Source: Lachnospiraceae bacterium (lineage in GTDB: Bacteria; Bacillota; Clostridia; Lachnospirales; Bianqueaceae). Taken from it: a stretch of DNA of 64,000 nt. Of the stretch, positions 34,249 to 44,027 are shown piece by piece. Within the stretch, counting starts at the first letter, position 1; every line of letters begins with the position of its first letter. The stretch spans positions 1 through 64,000 of the forward strand of contig JAAWDX010000001.1 in NCBI GenBank assembly GCA_022794035.1, given 5' to 3'. The notes under the pieces are model-generated. The model saw only the letters and a program-made list of their open reading frames with translations, searched no databases and was not told where the DNA came from. A program made the position numbers and the translations under genes.

Positions 34249-35691
34249 TGTCAGTTCCTCCTTTTTATTTTGTATTCTGGCTCTTCTGTTGATACAAGCT
34301 TTGATCACCCCTGCTCTGATATCATTAATACTTCGGTCTGTTTTCACCCTCCTTATCATTGTTGAAAGTAAATACTCCGGATAATCTGCACCGCATATAA
34401 TCGATTTGAATAGTTCTTCGATCAGAGACTGATGAATCTTCGCATTTGTGCTATTGGGCGTAACCAGTTCCTTTTTAATTCTCCACATAGGCAGTGCTCT
34501 CACCTCTGTGCCCATCTGCAGATCCCTCTGATGCGTAGCAATGTTTTGTAGCATTTCCCCAAACCTTTTACGATAAATAAATTTGAGCGCTGCGCGCGAT
34601 GTATTTGGTTTTATGCCAACAATATAAAAATCTACATTTTCAAACAAGGTATCACTTACATTAAATCGTTCCTCCAGCACGCTCCCTTCTTTTGCGCTTT
34701 TCATGATACTATCCAGCATTTCATCTGTCTTTTCCTGATCCATCTCATCTGAATTACCAAAACACAGATAGGACATTAGATCTGTGCACTTCTGAGCATT
34801 TTCCCCACCGTTTGCCCAGTACAGAACCGTCATATCATCCATGGTTTCCTTATGGCGCTTATCGCTAAGCAGCATATTAAGCGCTGTTGTATACTTCTCC
34901 ATTGCCGTTTCAGAAATATTACTGTTATAGGACTGCTCGTTCATATAAGAACAAACCGCCGGGAAATTATAGCCTACCATAACAGTCCCCGTCGATAAGC
35001 CCCCGCTAATTCCTTTAATTTTATGATGGATCCGTGCAATCGGCTCATGGTACTGACCTGTAATGGCGCACTGGGCCCTAAAGCCTGCTACCTCAGCGCT
35101 TTTTTGCTCTGCTCTTTCACGATTCCATTTTTCCTTCAACAATGGATCATTGTGCAAAAGCTGATCTGTTCTGCCGCTTACACTAAACACAAACGAAGAA
35201 TTTGCATACTGCTTTCCTAGGCCTACCAGCTTAGGATTTTCCTCTTCATCAGCAGGTACCCAGTTTAGAATAAACGCCCTATAGGCATTGATGACCGGCG
35301 AATCCAGGCCTTCCAGAAAAGCAATATTGCGCGTAACAAAGTCTTCGTGAGACTTCTTGGCTTTGTCTTTTGGGTCCTCTGCTGTCAGCTGATCCTTCTC
35401 AAAATTTAAGCCAAAGATATATAAGGGCCTATGTTCTACGATGTTCGCGCGTATAGTTGTTGCTTGCTCTCTCAGCGGAAGAAGCTCATTTTTAGGACGC
35501 AGCCTTTTCCGTGGAACCCCTTTTTTGTCAATCTCCGCCTCTTCTGTTTGCCAGCTAACGATATCCTCTATTTTCCCGTCCAGAGTCAGACAGATACAAA
35601 AATGGACCGGCAGATTTGAATAGCCATCCGGTAGGATTTTATTTTCAGCAGCCATGATGTCATAATAATCACACAAAGCCTTGATCAGCAC
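33868..35691 (-). CDS. cas8c: Cas8c large subunit (Csd1)
   Basis: 607 residues. MLIKALCDYYDIMAAENKILPDGYSN at the start and the middle LSTGTVMVGYNFPAVCSYM are characteristic of Csd1. It recognises the PAM in the type I-C Cascade. The C-terminal 126 residues also appear to be made separately as Cas11c (see that entry). Overlaps cas5c by seven bases. Confidence 0.95.
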   Translation of the reverse strand: MLIKALCDYYDIMAAENKILPDGYSNLPVHFCICLTLDGKIEDIVSWQTEEAEIDKKGVPRKRLRPKNELLPLREQATTIRANIVEHRPLYIFGLNFEKDQLTAEDPKDKAKKSHEDFVTRNIAFLEGLDSPVINAYRAFILNWVPADEEENPKLVGLGKQYANSSFVFSVSGRTDQLLHNDPLLKEKWNRERAEQKSAEVAGFRAQCAITGQYHEPIARIHHKIKGISGGLSTGTVMVGYNFPAVCSYMNEQSYNSNISETAMEKYTTALNMLLSDKRHKETMDDMTVLYWANGGENAQKCTDLMSYLCFGNSDEMDQEKTDEMLDSIMKSAKEGSVLEERFNVSDTLFENVDFYIVGIKPNTSRAALKFIYRKRFGEMLQNIATHQRDLQMGTEVRALPMWRIKKELVTPNSTNAKIHQSLIEELFKSIICGADYPEYLLSTMIRRVKTDRSINDIRAGVIKACINRRARIQNKKEELTVSLDKANTNQAYLCGRLFAVLEKLQEDVSGGSLNSAIKDAFFASASVKPMLVFPKLLRLAQYHLKKLGESKRIYYKKLMQEIIDCIDDEFPGILMLAEQGKFMVGYYQQYNEFYKPKQNNEKVEEL

Positions 35692-36416
35692 TTCATCACC
35701 TCTTTATATTTCTCTACCTCAATCACTCCGTTTATCATATGCGGTCTGTAATAGGCTGTCGTTGCCTTATCGGAGAACCTTGGATTTGACCAATCGCCAT
35801 TTTTAGGGATTCCCTGATCCTCAAAACAAACCTTATAGCTCATAAAGCCCAGATCAACATCCCCCATCTGGATAATACGGCTATCTATTTCCTGCAAATT
35901 AAAGTCATCGACCAATTGAATCCTTTTTATCGGAAACTCGCTGCAGCCAAGACAGGGCATTCTAAAGCACTGCCCTCTTTCAAGGCGCCGTTTTATGATA
36001 TTGTAATTCTTCTTTTCTCCCTCGCCTGATTCCTGCTCATTTTTTAAGTTGGTGAGTTCAAAATGAAATTCTATGCCATATTTAACATTTTTTAATATCA
36101 TAGCAGATCTCTGACTACGCTCCTCGGAAGTATAGATAACGGGATCTCCGCCTTTTCGCCTCATCTGGCTCTTCATTTTCTGCAGCGATATTTTATTCTC
36201 TACTTCATTACGCCTGACACTTATAAAATCGATTGGATTAAATACAATGATCTTATCAATCACATACCGTATGGCGGGCTTCCAGTACACCCCCTTTAGC
36301 AGCCCTTCCAGTGCTCCCGGTGGGGGCACATCATAGCTTACACGCTCAGCCTTCATTTCCGGTCTAGTAAAGCACGCATAATCCCCTTCTACCATTACCT
36401 TAAATCCATAACTCAT
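35685..36416 (-). CDS. cas5: Cas5c crRNA-processing nuclease
   Basis: 243 residues of the Cas5d/Cas5c type. MSYGFKVMVEGDYACFTRPEMKAERVSYDVPPPGALEGLLKGVYWKP matches the family N terminus with its G-rich loop. In type I-C it replaces Cas6 as the crRNA endonuclease and caps the 5' handle. Start 36416 follows AAAGGATG; the longer frame enters cas3. Confidence 0.94.
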   Translation of the reverse strand: MSYGFKVMVEGDYACFTRPEMKAERVSYDVPPPGALEGLLKGVYWKPAIRYVIDKIIVFNPIDFISVRRNEVENKISLQKMKSQMRRKGGDPVIYTSEERSQRSAMILKNVKYGIEFHFELTNLKNEQESGEGEKKNYNIIKRRLERGQCFRMPCLGCSEFPIKRIQLVDDFNLQEIDSRIIQMGDVDLGFMSYKVCFEDQGIPKNGDWSNPRFSDKATTAYYRPHMINGVIEVEKYKEVMKC

Positions 36417-36450
36417 TGTGACATCCTTTCTTGTAAAACAGATTCTAACC

Positions 36451-38649
36451 TTAATAATCCCTTGCCTCAAATTGGACTCCTGTATCCTCTTCATAATAAT
36501 CCCGATTCATAAGACACCATATGTTACTGCCAAAGCTGTTGATCACGCCCTGCTCTTTCAAATCTGCAAATTCTCTTTCATTGATGCTAAACGTGTATTT
36601 TTGAAGCTGCCGATGGTTGACATATTGCTGTCTTTTTATCGCATCTACCAGTCTTTTGCTCAGGTCATCTCGCTCCACCACAATAGAAACTGCATCACTG
36701 TCAATCAGTTCAAATTTTCTTGCATATGCTGCAAATTTAAGCGACCATATATCAGTACTATCATCCGATATCATAGGTCCATTGGTGTTTTCAGAACTAG
36801 AAAAAAACAGCCTATTATAGTACTCACGAATGCATTCTGCATCTGAAATGTCATCATATTCTTTCAATAGACCTTTGAGCAAATTGGCCCGTTCATCCTT
36901 CAAAACCCTGTCAGCCCTTTCTTCGAGCGTAAATACATACACCTTCGCATTTTCCAGCTTACCTTCACGATTACATCGCCCTCCTGCCTGCAGTACATTA
37001 TCCAGTCCCGCCAATTCTCTATAGACACTAAAAAAGTCAAGATCGACGCCTGCTTCTATCAGCGATGTAGAAATCACGGTAATTTTCCTTTCGCTTGGCA
37101 CCCCTTCCAGCTCAGGGTATTCCTGCTGTAAACTGCTTAGCTCCTCCTTTATTTTTTGTATTGTTCTCTTTCTGTCATATGCCGACATATAGGTGGACAA
37201 ATGATATACCCTTTGTCCCGATTTTTTACATAATGAATATAGTTTTCTGGCGGTCAGTTTCGTATTGACTACAACTAATGTACTAGCGTCCTCCAAAGCC
37301 TTTTGTGCCAGCATCTCCTCGCTCAGACTGCCGATGTCTTGATAGGAACACTTTTTAAAATTCTCAAATAACGCTGTATCCTCTACCAAGTCCGTTACTC
37401 TTTGGAGGTCAAAACCATAGGAGGCTAAAAGCCTTTTGAAGTCAGGCATGGTAGCCGTTAAAAATATCGCCTCACTATTCAATATAGATGTAATATGTGC
37501 TACCGCCTGTAAGCAGGGCTTTAAAAAATGTATCGGCATAAGATGCGCCTCATCAAAGATGATCACGCTATTCGCCATATTATGAAGCTTGCGCAGCTTC
37601 CCCCTCTTATTGGCATAAACAGACTCAAAAAACTGAACAAACGTTGTTATGATAATTTGTGCATTCCAGTTTTCCTCTGCTGCCTTCAGCAGCCTTTTAT
37701 AATCCTCCTCCGCATCATACTCATCATATGAAAACGAAGATTGATGCCTCAGGATCTCTGCAGAGTCGCCAAACAGCTCTTCCAATAGCTCAGCCGTCTG
37801 ATCAATAATGCTATTATAAGGAATCACATATATAATTCTCTTCCTGCCATATCGAAGCGCTCTGCTAAGCGCATATTTCATACTGCACAGCGTCTTGCCG
37901 CTGCCAGTGGGCATATTCATAAGAAAAATCTCGGATTCACACTCCAGCTTATCATACACCTGTCTTTGTATCGCCGATCGAGAGCGCTGCAGAGGCGTTT
38001 CACAGCGAAAAGAATTGAATTTTGCGTCTATCTTTTCTAGGCACCGGGAAAAATCGGATACTAACTCCCGATGTGGCTCATCCGAACAAAAATCTGCTGT
38101 ATCAAGAGAATCCGCATCCGTTAAGCATGAAAAACAATACCGTGTAATAAAAGCAAACTTCTCTGCCAGCATCCTTTTATCCTCTTTACACCCCTGTATC
38201 AAAAAGCTGGCAAGCTGCCGACCATCTATGGCCGGCGGGGTTATCTCTGCTTTATACACTTCATACTCTTGATACTTTCTTTTAAGCCGTCCCGCTAAAG
38301 TAGGCATGTCCGCTGTATCATTGATCGCTCCACCATCCGGCAGCCCACTATGATGGCCCATAATACAGTACTGCAGGATGCATGAAACCACCGGCGCATT
38401 TTGGTATAATTGCTTCGCTTCAATTGCGCCGCATAGTGCATGCTCGATCCTAATGTTTTCCTCCCCTCTTATTCTCCGCTGAAAGCCCATCTGAAGTTTT
38501 CCCAGGTCGTGAAGCAGCCCTGCTGCGTAATTTAACTCCTTCAAAGAATCTATCGAAAATTTTTCTGCTAAATGAGCTGTATTGATGCTATGTTCATAGA
38601 CGCTTTGTTCTTCCTTCGTCTTCTCATTAATATGCGCAATATATTCCAC
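36451..38649 (-). CDS. cas3: Cas3 HD nuclease-helicase
   Basis: 732 residues. HD domain first (EHSINTAHLAEKF, AAGLLHDLGKLQMGFQ, MGHHSGLPDGG), then superfamily 2 helicase motifs MPTGSGKTLCS, FDEAHLMP, LTATMPDF and the late VISTSLIEAGVDLDF and QAGGRCNREG. It is the target-degrading effector of type I systems. All motifs are intact, so the system looks active. It is the first gene of the cas operon. Confidence 0.96.
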   Translation of the reverse strand: MEYIAHINEKTKEEQSVYEHSINTAHLAEKFSIDSLKELNYAAGLLHDLGKLQMGFQRRIRGEENIRIEHALCGAIEAKQLYQNAPVVSCILQYCIMGHHSGLPDGGAINDTADMPTLAGRLKRKYQEYEVYKAEITPPAIDGRQLASFLIQGCKEDKRMLAEKFAFITRYCFSCLTDADSLDTADFCSDEPHRELVSDFSRCLEKIDAKFNSFRCETPLQRSRSAIQRQVYDKLECESEIFLMNMPTGSGKTLCSMKYALSRALRYGRKRIIYVIPYNSIIDQTAELLEELFGDSAEILRHQSSFSYDEYDAEEDYKRLLKAAEENWNAQIIITTFVQFFESVYANKRGKLRKLHNMANSVIIFDEAHLMPIHFLKPCLQAVAHITSILNSEAIFLTATMPDFKRLLASYGFDLQRVTDLVEDTALFENFKKCSYQDIGSLSEEMLAQKALEDASTLVVVNTKLTARKLYSLCKKSGQRVYHLSTYMSAYDRKRTIQKIKEELSSLQQEYPELEGVPSERKITVISTSLIEAGVDLDFFSVYRELAGLDNVLQAGGRCNREGKLENAKVYVFTLEERADRVLKDERANLLKGLLKEYDDISDAECIREYYNRLFFSSSENTNGPMISDDSTDIWSLKFAAYARKFELIDSDAVSIVVERDDLSKRLVDAIKRQQYVNHRQLQKYTFSINEREFADLKEQGVINSFGSNIWCLMNRDYYEEDTGVQFEARDY

Positions 38650-38682
38650 ATTCTCCCCCCTTTCCCCTGCTTTATTTAGACT

Positions 38683-38711
38683 ATATTACCATATATTTTT
38701 CTTTTCATCAA
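38683..38711 (-). promoter_or_regulatory. Promoter of the cas operon
   Basis: On the minus strand TTGATG (38711-38706) and TAATAT (38688-38683), 17-base spacer, in AT-rich sequence 34 bases before the cas3 start. Confidence 0.6.
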
Positions 38712-38821
38712 CACATTTTGTTTATATTGACAATTCATTCCATCAAAGTCCTCTATTCTATATTCAAACTTTATATAACCTTAATTTCCCTTGCACCACC
38801 TTTTTTATTTTTTTTCAATTT

Positions 38822-38982
38822 AGCTGAATTTTTTCAGCCGCCTATGGCGGAAAACCTCCCCTGTAGCTGAAAGTTATCAGCCATCCAAAACGCGGAATCA
38901 TCTCCTGGTGGAAATCTTTCCACCACAAGCCTCCCGTTCCCCATCCGCGACGTAAAATTTTCAGCTATTTTCAAGATTTACG
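38822..38982. repeat. AGCTGAA dyads in the cas-etf intergenic region
   Basis: The 460-base gap 38650-39109 has no gene. AGCTGAA/TTCAGC (38822-38838), AGCTGA/TCAGC (38865-38881) and TTTCAGCT (38959-38966) recur, and CGTAAA/TTTACG (38951-38982) forms a further stem; GGTGGAAA/TTTCCACC lies near 38910-38930. Their role is not clear. Confidence 0.45.
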
Positions 38983-39048
38983 CCAAACATGATGCACACA
39001 TGTAAATATGACGCACGCCCCTCCTCACTCAAGCTGCGCATGATTTCA

Positions 39049-39077
39049 TTGCAAACCGCCTCCGAATATGCTACAGT
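39049..39077 (+). promoter_or_regulatory. Promoter of the etf-lactate dehydrogenase operon
   Basis: TTGCAA (39049-39054) and TACAGT (39072-39077), 17-base spacer, 33 bases before the etfB start. Confidence 0.6.
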
Positions 39078-39109
39078 AGAGATAGCAAATTTCGAAAGAG
39101 AGGAACCCT

Positions 39110-39898
39110 ATGAATATCATTGTTTGCATCAAACAGGTCCCCAGCAGCTCCAATGTCAAGGTAGATCCTGTGACCGGCGTCCTGATCCGCGACGGCGTCG
39201 AAAGCAAGATGAATCCCTATGACCTCTATGCGCTGGAAATGGCCCTCACGCTCAAAGAAAATCACGGCGGCAGCGTGACGGTCGTCACCATGGGGCCAGA
39301 CGCCGCCAAGGCCGTGCTCATGGAGGCCATCTACATGGGCGCCGACCACGGCTATCTCATCAGCGACAGGCGCTTTGCCGGCGCCGACGTGTTAGCCACG
39401 TCCTACACGATTTCATCGGCAATTTCCGCCCTCGGCGGCTACGATCTGATTCTCTGCGGCAAGCAGACCACCGACGGCGACACGGCGCAGGTGGGTGCCG
39501 AGATGGCGGAGTTTCTGCAGCTACCGCATTATGCCAACGTACACCGGGCCGCCTATGCGGCAAATGGACGCATGGTCTGCTCCTGCGAGCTGGGCGCTAC
39601 GGTGCTCGAAGCAGAGATCGCCTTGCCCTGTCTGCTCTGCACCGACGGCGAAATCAACACGCCAAGGCTTCCTTCTTACAAGCGCAAATGTGCAGCGGCC
39701 GGGCATGACGATCTGATCACCACCCTGTGTCTCAATGACTTTACCGATACCGACGCTTCGCATTACGGTCTGACCGGATCGCCTACGCAGGTGGAGCGGA
39801 TTTTCCCACCCGAAAAAAATACAGAGCGCGTTTTCATGGAGGGCAGCGATGCCTCTGCACAGCTGTTTTCTCTGCTGAAAACGCGGAAGTTTATATAA
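39110..39898 (+). CDS. etfB: Electron transfer flavoprotein beta subunit
   Basis: 262 residues. NIIVCIKQVPSSSNVKVDPVTGVLIRDGV at the start and LICGKQTTDGDTAQVG (FAD/AMP region) are typical EtfB motifs. It pairs with the EtfA that follows by 12 bases. With the FAD-linked dehydrogenase next door this is the layout of the Acetobacterium-type lactate dehydrogenase/Etf complex, where EtfB holds the bifurcating FAD. ATG follows GAAAGAGAGG. Confidence 0.93.
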   Translation: MNIIVCIKQVPSSSNVKVDPVTGVLIRDGVESKMNPYDLYALEMALTLKENHGGSVTVVTMGPDAAKAVLMEAIYMGADHGYLISDRRFAGADVLATSYTISSAISALGGYDLILCGKQTTDGDTAQVGAEMAEFLQLPHYANVHRAAYAANGRMVCSCELGATVLEAEIALPCLLCTDGEINTPRLPSYKRKCAAAGHDDLITTLCLNDFTDTDASHYGLTGSPTQVERIFPPEKNTERVFMEGSDASAQLFSLLKTRKFI

Positions 39899-39910
39899 GG
39901 AGGGATTCCC

Positions 39911-41113
39911 ATGGCTGAACTGAGAATTCATCATGAAAAGATCGATGCGGCCGCGGCCGGGCAGCTTGTGAAGCTCTGTCCGTTTTCGGCTATCTCCTAT
40001 GAAAATGATAAGCTGCAGATTAATGCTGCCTGCAAGATGTGCAAAATGTGCGTGCGCAAGGGTCCGGCCGGCGCGATCGAATACATAGAGGATGCGGCGC
40101 CTGCAAGCGTCGACAAATCTGCATGGAACGGCATTGCCGTATTTGCCGATTGCAGCGAGGGCAGCATCCATCCCGTTACCTTTGAGCTCATCGGCAAGGC
40201 GCAGGAGCTTGCACAGGTCACCGGCCATCCCATCTATGCCGTGCTGATCTGCAACGGCGATACCGGCTTTTCGGATCAGCTGCTGCAAAGCGGCGTGTCC
40301 AAGGTTTTCTTATACGACTCTCCTATTTTTAAGGACTTTTCTATTACCACCTATGCCAATGCATTTGAGGATTTCATCCATCAGATAAAGCCCTCTTCCG
40401 TACTCGTAGGCGCTACCAACATCGGGCGCAGCCTTGCCCCGCGCATTGCCTGCCGCTTCCGCACCGGCCTCACTGCCGACTGCACCGTGCTGGAAATGAA
40501 AGAAAATACCGATCTCGTGCAGATTCGTCCAGCATTCGGCGGCAACATTATGGCGCAGATCGTAACCCCTCGCACGCGGCCGCAGTTTTGCACGGTGCGC
40601 TACAAGGTATTTGCTGCTCCGCAGCCGGTAGAAAACCCTGCCGGCGAGCTGGTGTCTATGCCTGTGGATCCTGCATGGCTCGATGCGCGCGTGCAGGTGC
40701 TGAGCACGGAAAAGCGTCCCGTCGGCACTGATATTTCGGAGGCGGATGTGATCGTGGCTGTCGGCCGCGGCCTGCGCAGTAAGGATGATCTTGCGCTGGC
40801 GCAGCGTTTTGCCGCCCTCATCGGCGCACAGCTGGCCTGCACGCGCCCGCTAGTGGAGAGCGGCTGGATGGACGCTTCACACCAGATCGGCCTGAGCGGC
40901 AAAACCGTTAAGCCAAAGCTCATCATTGCGCTGGGCATCTCCGGCGCGGTGCAATTTGCCGCCGGCATGAAGAGCTCCGACTGCATCATCGCCGTAAACA
41001 GCGATCCGGCCGCGCCCATTTTCGATGTGGCGCATTACTGCGTGGTCGGCGATCTGTATGAAGTGCTCAATGACCTAATTAAACGAATCGAGGAGGAAGA
41101 TGCTCATGTATAA
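39911..41113 (+). CDS. etfA: Electron transfer flavoprotein alpha subunit with N-terminal Fe-S domain
   Basis: 400 residues, longer than a plain EtfA because of a ferredoxin-like N terminus with C23, C41, C44 and C47 (CPFSAI and CKMCKMC), enough for one [4Fe-4S] cluster. The usual [16 protein letters not shown] and the C-terminal FAD motif ([24 protein letters not shown]) are present. Such an extension is known in bifurcating lactate dehydrogenase complexes, where it can exchange electrons with ferredoxin. Overlaps the dehydrogenase gene by eight bases. Confidence 0.93.
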   Translation: MAELRIHHEKIDAAAAGQLVKLCPFSAISYENDKLQINAACKMCKMCVRKGPAGAIEYIEDAAPASVDKSAWNGIAVFADCSEGSIHPVTFELIGKAQELAQVTGHPIYAVLICNGDTGFSDQLLQSGVSKVFLYDSPIFKDFSITTYANAFEDFIHQIKPSSVLVGATNIGRSLAPRIACRFRTGLTADCTVLEMKENTDLVQIRPAFGGNIMAQIVTPRTRPQFCTVRYKVFAAPQPVENPAGELVSMPVDPAWLDARVQVLSTEKRPVGTDISEADVIVAVGRGLRSKDDLALAQRFAALIGAQLACTRPLVESGWMDASHQIGLSGKTVKPKLIIALGISGAVQFAAGMKSSDCIIAVNSDPAAPIFDVAHYCVVGDLYEVLNDLIKRIEEEDAHV

Positions 41114-42497
41114 TCCAGTACAAGATGCGGACATCGCTTATTTTCAGTCCTTCATTCCCTCCGACCGGCTTTTCTGCCGGGGTGATATTGTAGACGACTA
41201 TTTTCATGACGAGCTGAGCGGCACCGAGCATGCGCCCGAGCTTCTGATTTTTGCCGCCTCCACGGAGGAGGTTTCACGCGTCATGCAGTATGCGCATGCG
41301 CATAGCATTCCCGTCACGGCGCGCGGCTCAGGCACGGGCCTTGTGGGAGCCGCTGTCGCGGTAAAAGGGGGTATTTTGCTGTGCACCTCCAAGATGAACC
41401 AGATTTTGGAGCTTGATCCAGAGAACCTCACGGTGACCGTACAGCCCGGTGTGCTGCTGATGGAGCTTGCCGAATATGTAGAAGCCAATCAGCTTTTTTA
41501 TCCGCCGGATCCCGGCGAGAAATCCGCCACCATCGGCGGCAACATTTCGACCAACGCCGGCGGCATGCGCGCCGTGCGCTATGGCGTAACGCGTGATTAT
41601 GTACGCGCACTCACCGTTGTGCTGGCAAACGGCGAGGTGCTGCAGCTGGGCGGCAAAGTCGTAAAAAATAGCTCCGGCTACAGCCTGCTGAATCTGATGA
41701 TCGGCTCTGAGGGCACCCTGGGCATCATCACCGAGGCCGTGCTGAAGCTCCTGCCGCTGCCCGCCAAAACGATCAGCCTTCTGGTGCCGTTTGAAACCAT
41801 GCAGGCGGCTCTTGCTGCCGTGCCTCTGATCGCACGCTCCGGCACCAATCCCACCGCCATTGAATACATGTCACACGATACCATTTTGTTCGCCGAAAGC
41901 TATCTGGGTAAAAAATTCCCCGATACGGCCTACGACGCGTATCTGCTGCTGACCTTCGACGGCAATTCTCTCTCCGAAATTGAACAAAACTATAGCCGCG
42001 CTGCCGATATCTGCATCGAAAACGGCGCGATCGACGCTTATTTCATCGATACGGATGAGCGTAAAAAGTCCGTATGGGATGCCCGCGGCGCTTTTCTGGA
42101 GGCCATCAAAGCCTCCACTGACGAAATGGATGAATGCGACGTGGTCGTGCCGCGCAACCGCATTGCCGACTTCATTACCTACACCCATGCGCTGGCAAAG
42201 GAGCTTTCCATCCGCATTCCCAGCTTTGGCCATGCCGGCGACGGCAACCTGCATATCTATATCTGCCGGGACGGACTGGAAGAAGCTGCATGGCAGCAAA
42301 AGCTGGCTGCTGCCTTTGAAAAAATGTACGCCAAGTCCGCTGAATTCGGCGGGCAGGTCTCCGGCGAGCACGGCATCGGGTACGCTAAAAAGCCCTATCT
42401 GCATGAGCATCTTGGCCCTGTGCAGATGGAGCTGATGAGGGGCATCAAAGCCGCCTTTGATCCAAAGGGCATTTTAAATCCTGATAAAATCGTATAA
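41106..42497 (+). CDS. FAD-linked lactate dehydrogenase subunit, GlcD family
   Basis: 463 residues. FAD-binding type 4 domain ([21 protein letters not shown], then [21 protein letters not shown]) and C-terminal FAD-oxidase domain ending in [13 protein letters not shown]. With etfB-etfA directly upstream it corresponds to LctD-type D-lactate dehydrogenase, letting NAD reduction of lactate run by electron confurcation with ferredoxin. Glycolate or other 2-hydroxyacids are possible substrates. ATG 41106 is preferred to 41100 because AGGAGG is nine bases away. Confidence 0.88.
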   Translation: MYNPVQDADIAYFQSFIPSDRLFCRGDIVDDYFHDELSGTEHAPELLIFAASTEEVSRVMQYAHAHSIPVTARGSGTGLVGAAVAVKGGILLCTSKMNQILELDPENLTVTVQPGVLLMELAEYVEANQLFYPPDPGEKSATIGGNISTNAGGMRAVRYGVTRDYVRALTVVLANGEVLQLGGKVVKNSSGYSLLNLMIGSEGTLGIITEAVLKLLPLPAKTISLLVPFETMQAALAAVPLIARSGTNPTAIEYMSHDTILFAESYLGKKFPDTAYDAYLLLTFDGNSLSEIEQNYSRAADICIENGAIDAYFIDTDERKKSVWDARGAFLEAIKASTDEMDECDVVVPRNRIADFITYTHALAKELSIRIPSFGHAGDGNLHIYICRDGLEEAAWQQKLAAAFEKMYAKSAEFGGQVSGEHGIGYAKKPYLHEHLGPVQMELMRGIKAAFDPKGILNPDKIV

Positions 42498-42504
42498 TTA
42501 AACT

Positions 42505-42552
42505 TCCCCTCGCCAGCTCTTCTTTAAGAAGGTAATCAGTGAGGGGATTTTC
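42505..42552 (+). terminator. Terminator of the etf operon
   Basis: TCCCCTC (42505-42511) and GAGGGGA (42541-42547) close a branched loop, followed by TTTTCTT. The T-tract touches the first of three direct repeats in front of the ATPase gene. Confidence 0.7.
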
Positions 42553-42630
42553 TTGATTTCGTGTATGAATGAAGTTGTAAAAATCTTGATTTCGTGTTAT
42601 ACTAATATAACAAAAATCTTGATTTCGTGT
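42551..42630 (+). repeat. Three 14-base direct repeats at 33-base period over a promoter
   Basis: TCTTGATTTCGTGT occurs without any mismatch at 42551-42564, 42584-42597 and 42617-42630. The middle copy fills the spacer of a promoter (TTGTAA 42575-42580, TATACT 42598-42603, 17-base spacer). The third copy ends 20 bases before the ATPase start codon. Perfect identity and regular spacing point to a protein-binding array. Confidence 0.92.
42575..42603 (+). promoter_or_regulatory. Promoter of the first AAA/DUF4143 gene
   Basis: TTGTAA (42575-42580) and TATACT (42598-42603) with 17-base spacer; the spacer consists almost entirely of repeat two. Confidence 0.65.
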
Positions 42631-42650
42631 AAAGAAAGGCGTTCAGGCTT

Positions 42651-44003
42651 ATGAAAAGAAAAATCTATGACATGCTCTTAAATTGGAAGCATGGAGAATG
42701 CGGGCGTACAGCCGTGCTCATTGACGGCGCGCGGCGCGTAGGCAAAAGCTATATTGCAGAGCTATTTGCCAAGTCAGAGTATAAAAGCTATGTTCTGATT
42801 GATTTTAACCGCGCTCCCAAAGAAATCATGGATTTATTTATCAACTATCTGCATGATCTGGACACTTTCTTTTTATATCTTGCCAGTTTCTACAATATCA
42901 AATTATACGAACGCGAAACTCTCATTATCTTTGATGAGGTTCAGCTTTTTCCCAGAGCCCGGGCCGCCATTAAATATCTCGTAGCAGACGGACGCTACGA
43001 CTATCTTGAAACAGGTTCCTTAATGACCATTAAAAAAAATGTTAAAGATATTGTTATCCCTTCCGAAGAGCGCCATCTCAAAATGTATCCTCTGGACTTT
43101 GAAGAATTTCTTTGGGCACTGGAAAACGATACCCTCATGGACTTCATCAGAATTTGTTTTCAGCAAAAAAAGCCCTTGGGGCAAGCTCTTCACAGAAAGG
43201 CAATGGATTACTTCCGCCAATATTTAATTGTCGGCGGCATGCCGCAGGCCGTCGCTGCCTATACGCAGACACACGACTTTGACCGGGTTGACCGGGTAAA
43301 ACGCGATATCTTAGAGCTGTACCGCGCTGACATTGTAAAGCATGCAGAGGGCTACGAAATGAAGGTTGCACAGATCTTTGATGATATCCCCTCACAGCTG
43401 CAAAAGCATGACAAAAAATTCAGACTTTCTTCCCTAAAAAAAGAAGCGCGCTTTCGCGATTATGAAGACGCATTATTTTGGCTTTCCGATGCCATGATCG
43501 CCAATATCTGTTACAATTCTACAGCGCCTAGCATCGGCCTAAAGCTCAACATGGACCGAATGACCCTCAAATGCTATATGGCAGACACTGGCCTGCTCAT
43601 CAGTCACGCCTTTGATGAAAACGGCATCGTAAGCGAAGAAATCTATAAAAAGCTTTTATTTGACAAGCTCGAAGTCAATAAGGGCATGATCGTAGAAAAT
43701 ATTGTAGCGCAGATGCTCACTGCCAGCGGGCATAAGCTGTATTTCTATGCAAATGCCTCGCGCACCGATGCCAAAAGCCGTATGGAAATCGATTTTCTAA
43801 TCGCCAAAAACAAAATCAGCAATCGCCATAATATTTCGCCCATCGAAGTAAAATCAAGCAAAAATTATACACTATCCTCTCTGCAAAAATTCAACCTCAA
43901 ATATGCCGAGCAGCTCCATATTCCTTATGTGCTGCATATGAACGATCTAAAAGAAGAAAAGGGCATCACTTTTCTTCCCTTGTATATGACACCCCTACTT
44001 TAA
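42651..44003 (+). CDS. AAA (AAA_14) ATPase with DUF4143 domain
   Basis: 450 residues. P-loop IDGARRVGKSY near residue 25, Walker B LIIFDEVQLFP, sensor ETGSLMTI, the KMYPLDFEEFLWA motif seen throughout the family, then an HTH-like middle and a C-terminal DUF4143 part with EIDFLIAK...SPIEVKSSKNY, a PD-(D/E)XK-like nuclease core. The family is common in multiple copies in anaerobes and its function is not established. It is followed 24 bases later by the helicase gene and matched by a second copy at 46195. Confidence 0.88.
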   Translation: MKRKIYDMLLNWKHGECGRTAVLIDGARRVGKSYIAELFAKSEYKSYVLIDFNRAPKEIMDLFINYLHDLDTFFLYLASFYNIKLYERETLIIFDEVQLFPRARAAIKYLVADGRYDYLETGSLMTIKKNVKDIVIPSEERHLKMYPLDFEEFLWALENDTLMDFIRICFQQKKPLGQALHRKAMDYFRQYLIVGGMPQAVAAYTQTHDFDRVDRVKRDILELYRADIVKHAEGYEMKVAQIFDDIPSQLQKHDKKFRLSSLKKEARFRDYEDALFWLSDAMIANICYNSTAPSIGLKLNMDRMTLKCYMADTGLLISHAFDENGIVSEEIYKKLLFDKLEVNKGMIVENIVAQMLTASGHKLYFYANASRTDAKSRMEIDFLIAKNKISNRHNISPIEVKSSKNYTLSSLQKFNLKYAEQLHIPYVLHMNDLKEEKGITFLPLYMTPLL

Positions 44004-44027
44004 CCACAACTCTGCAAAGGAGGCTCC

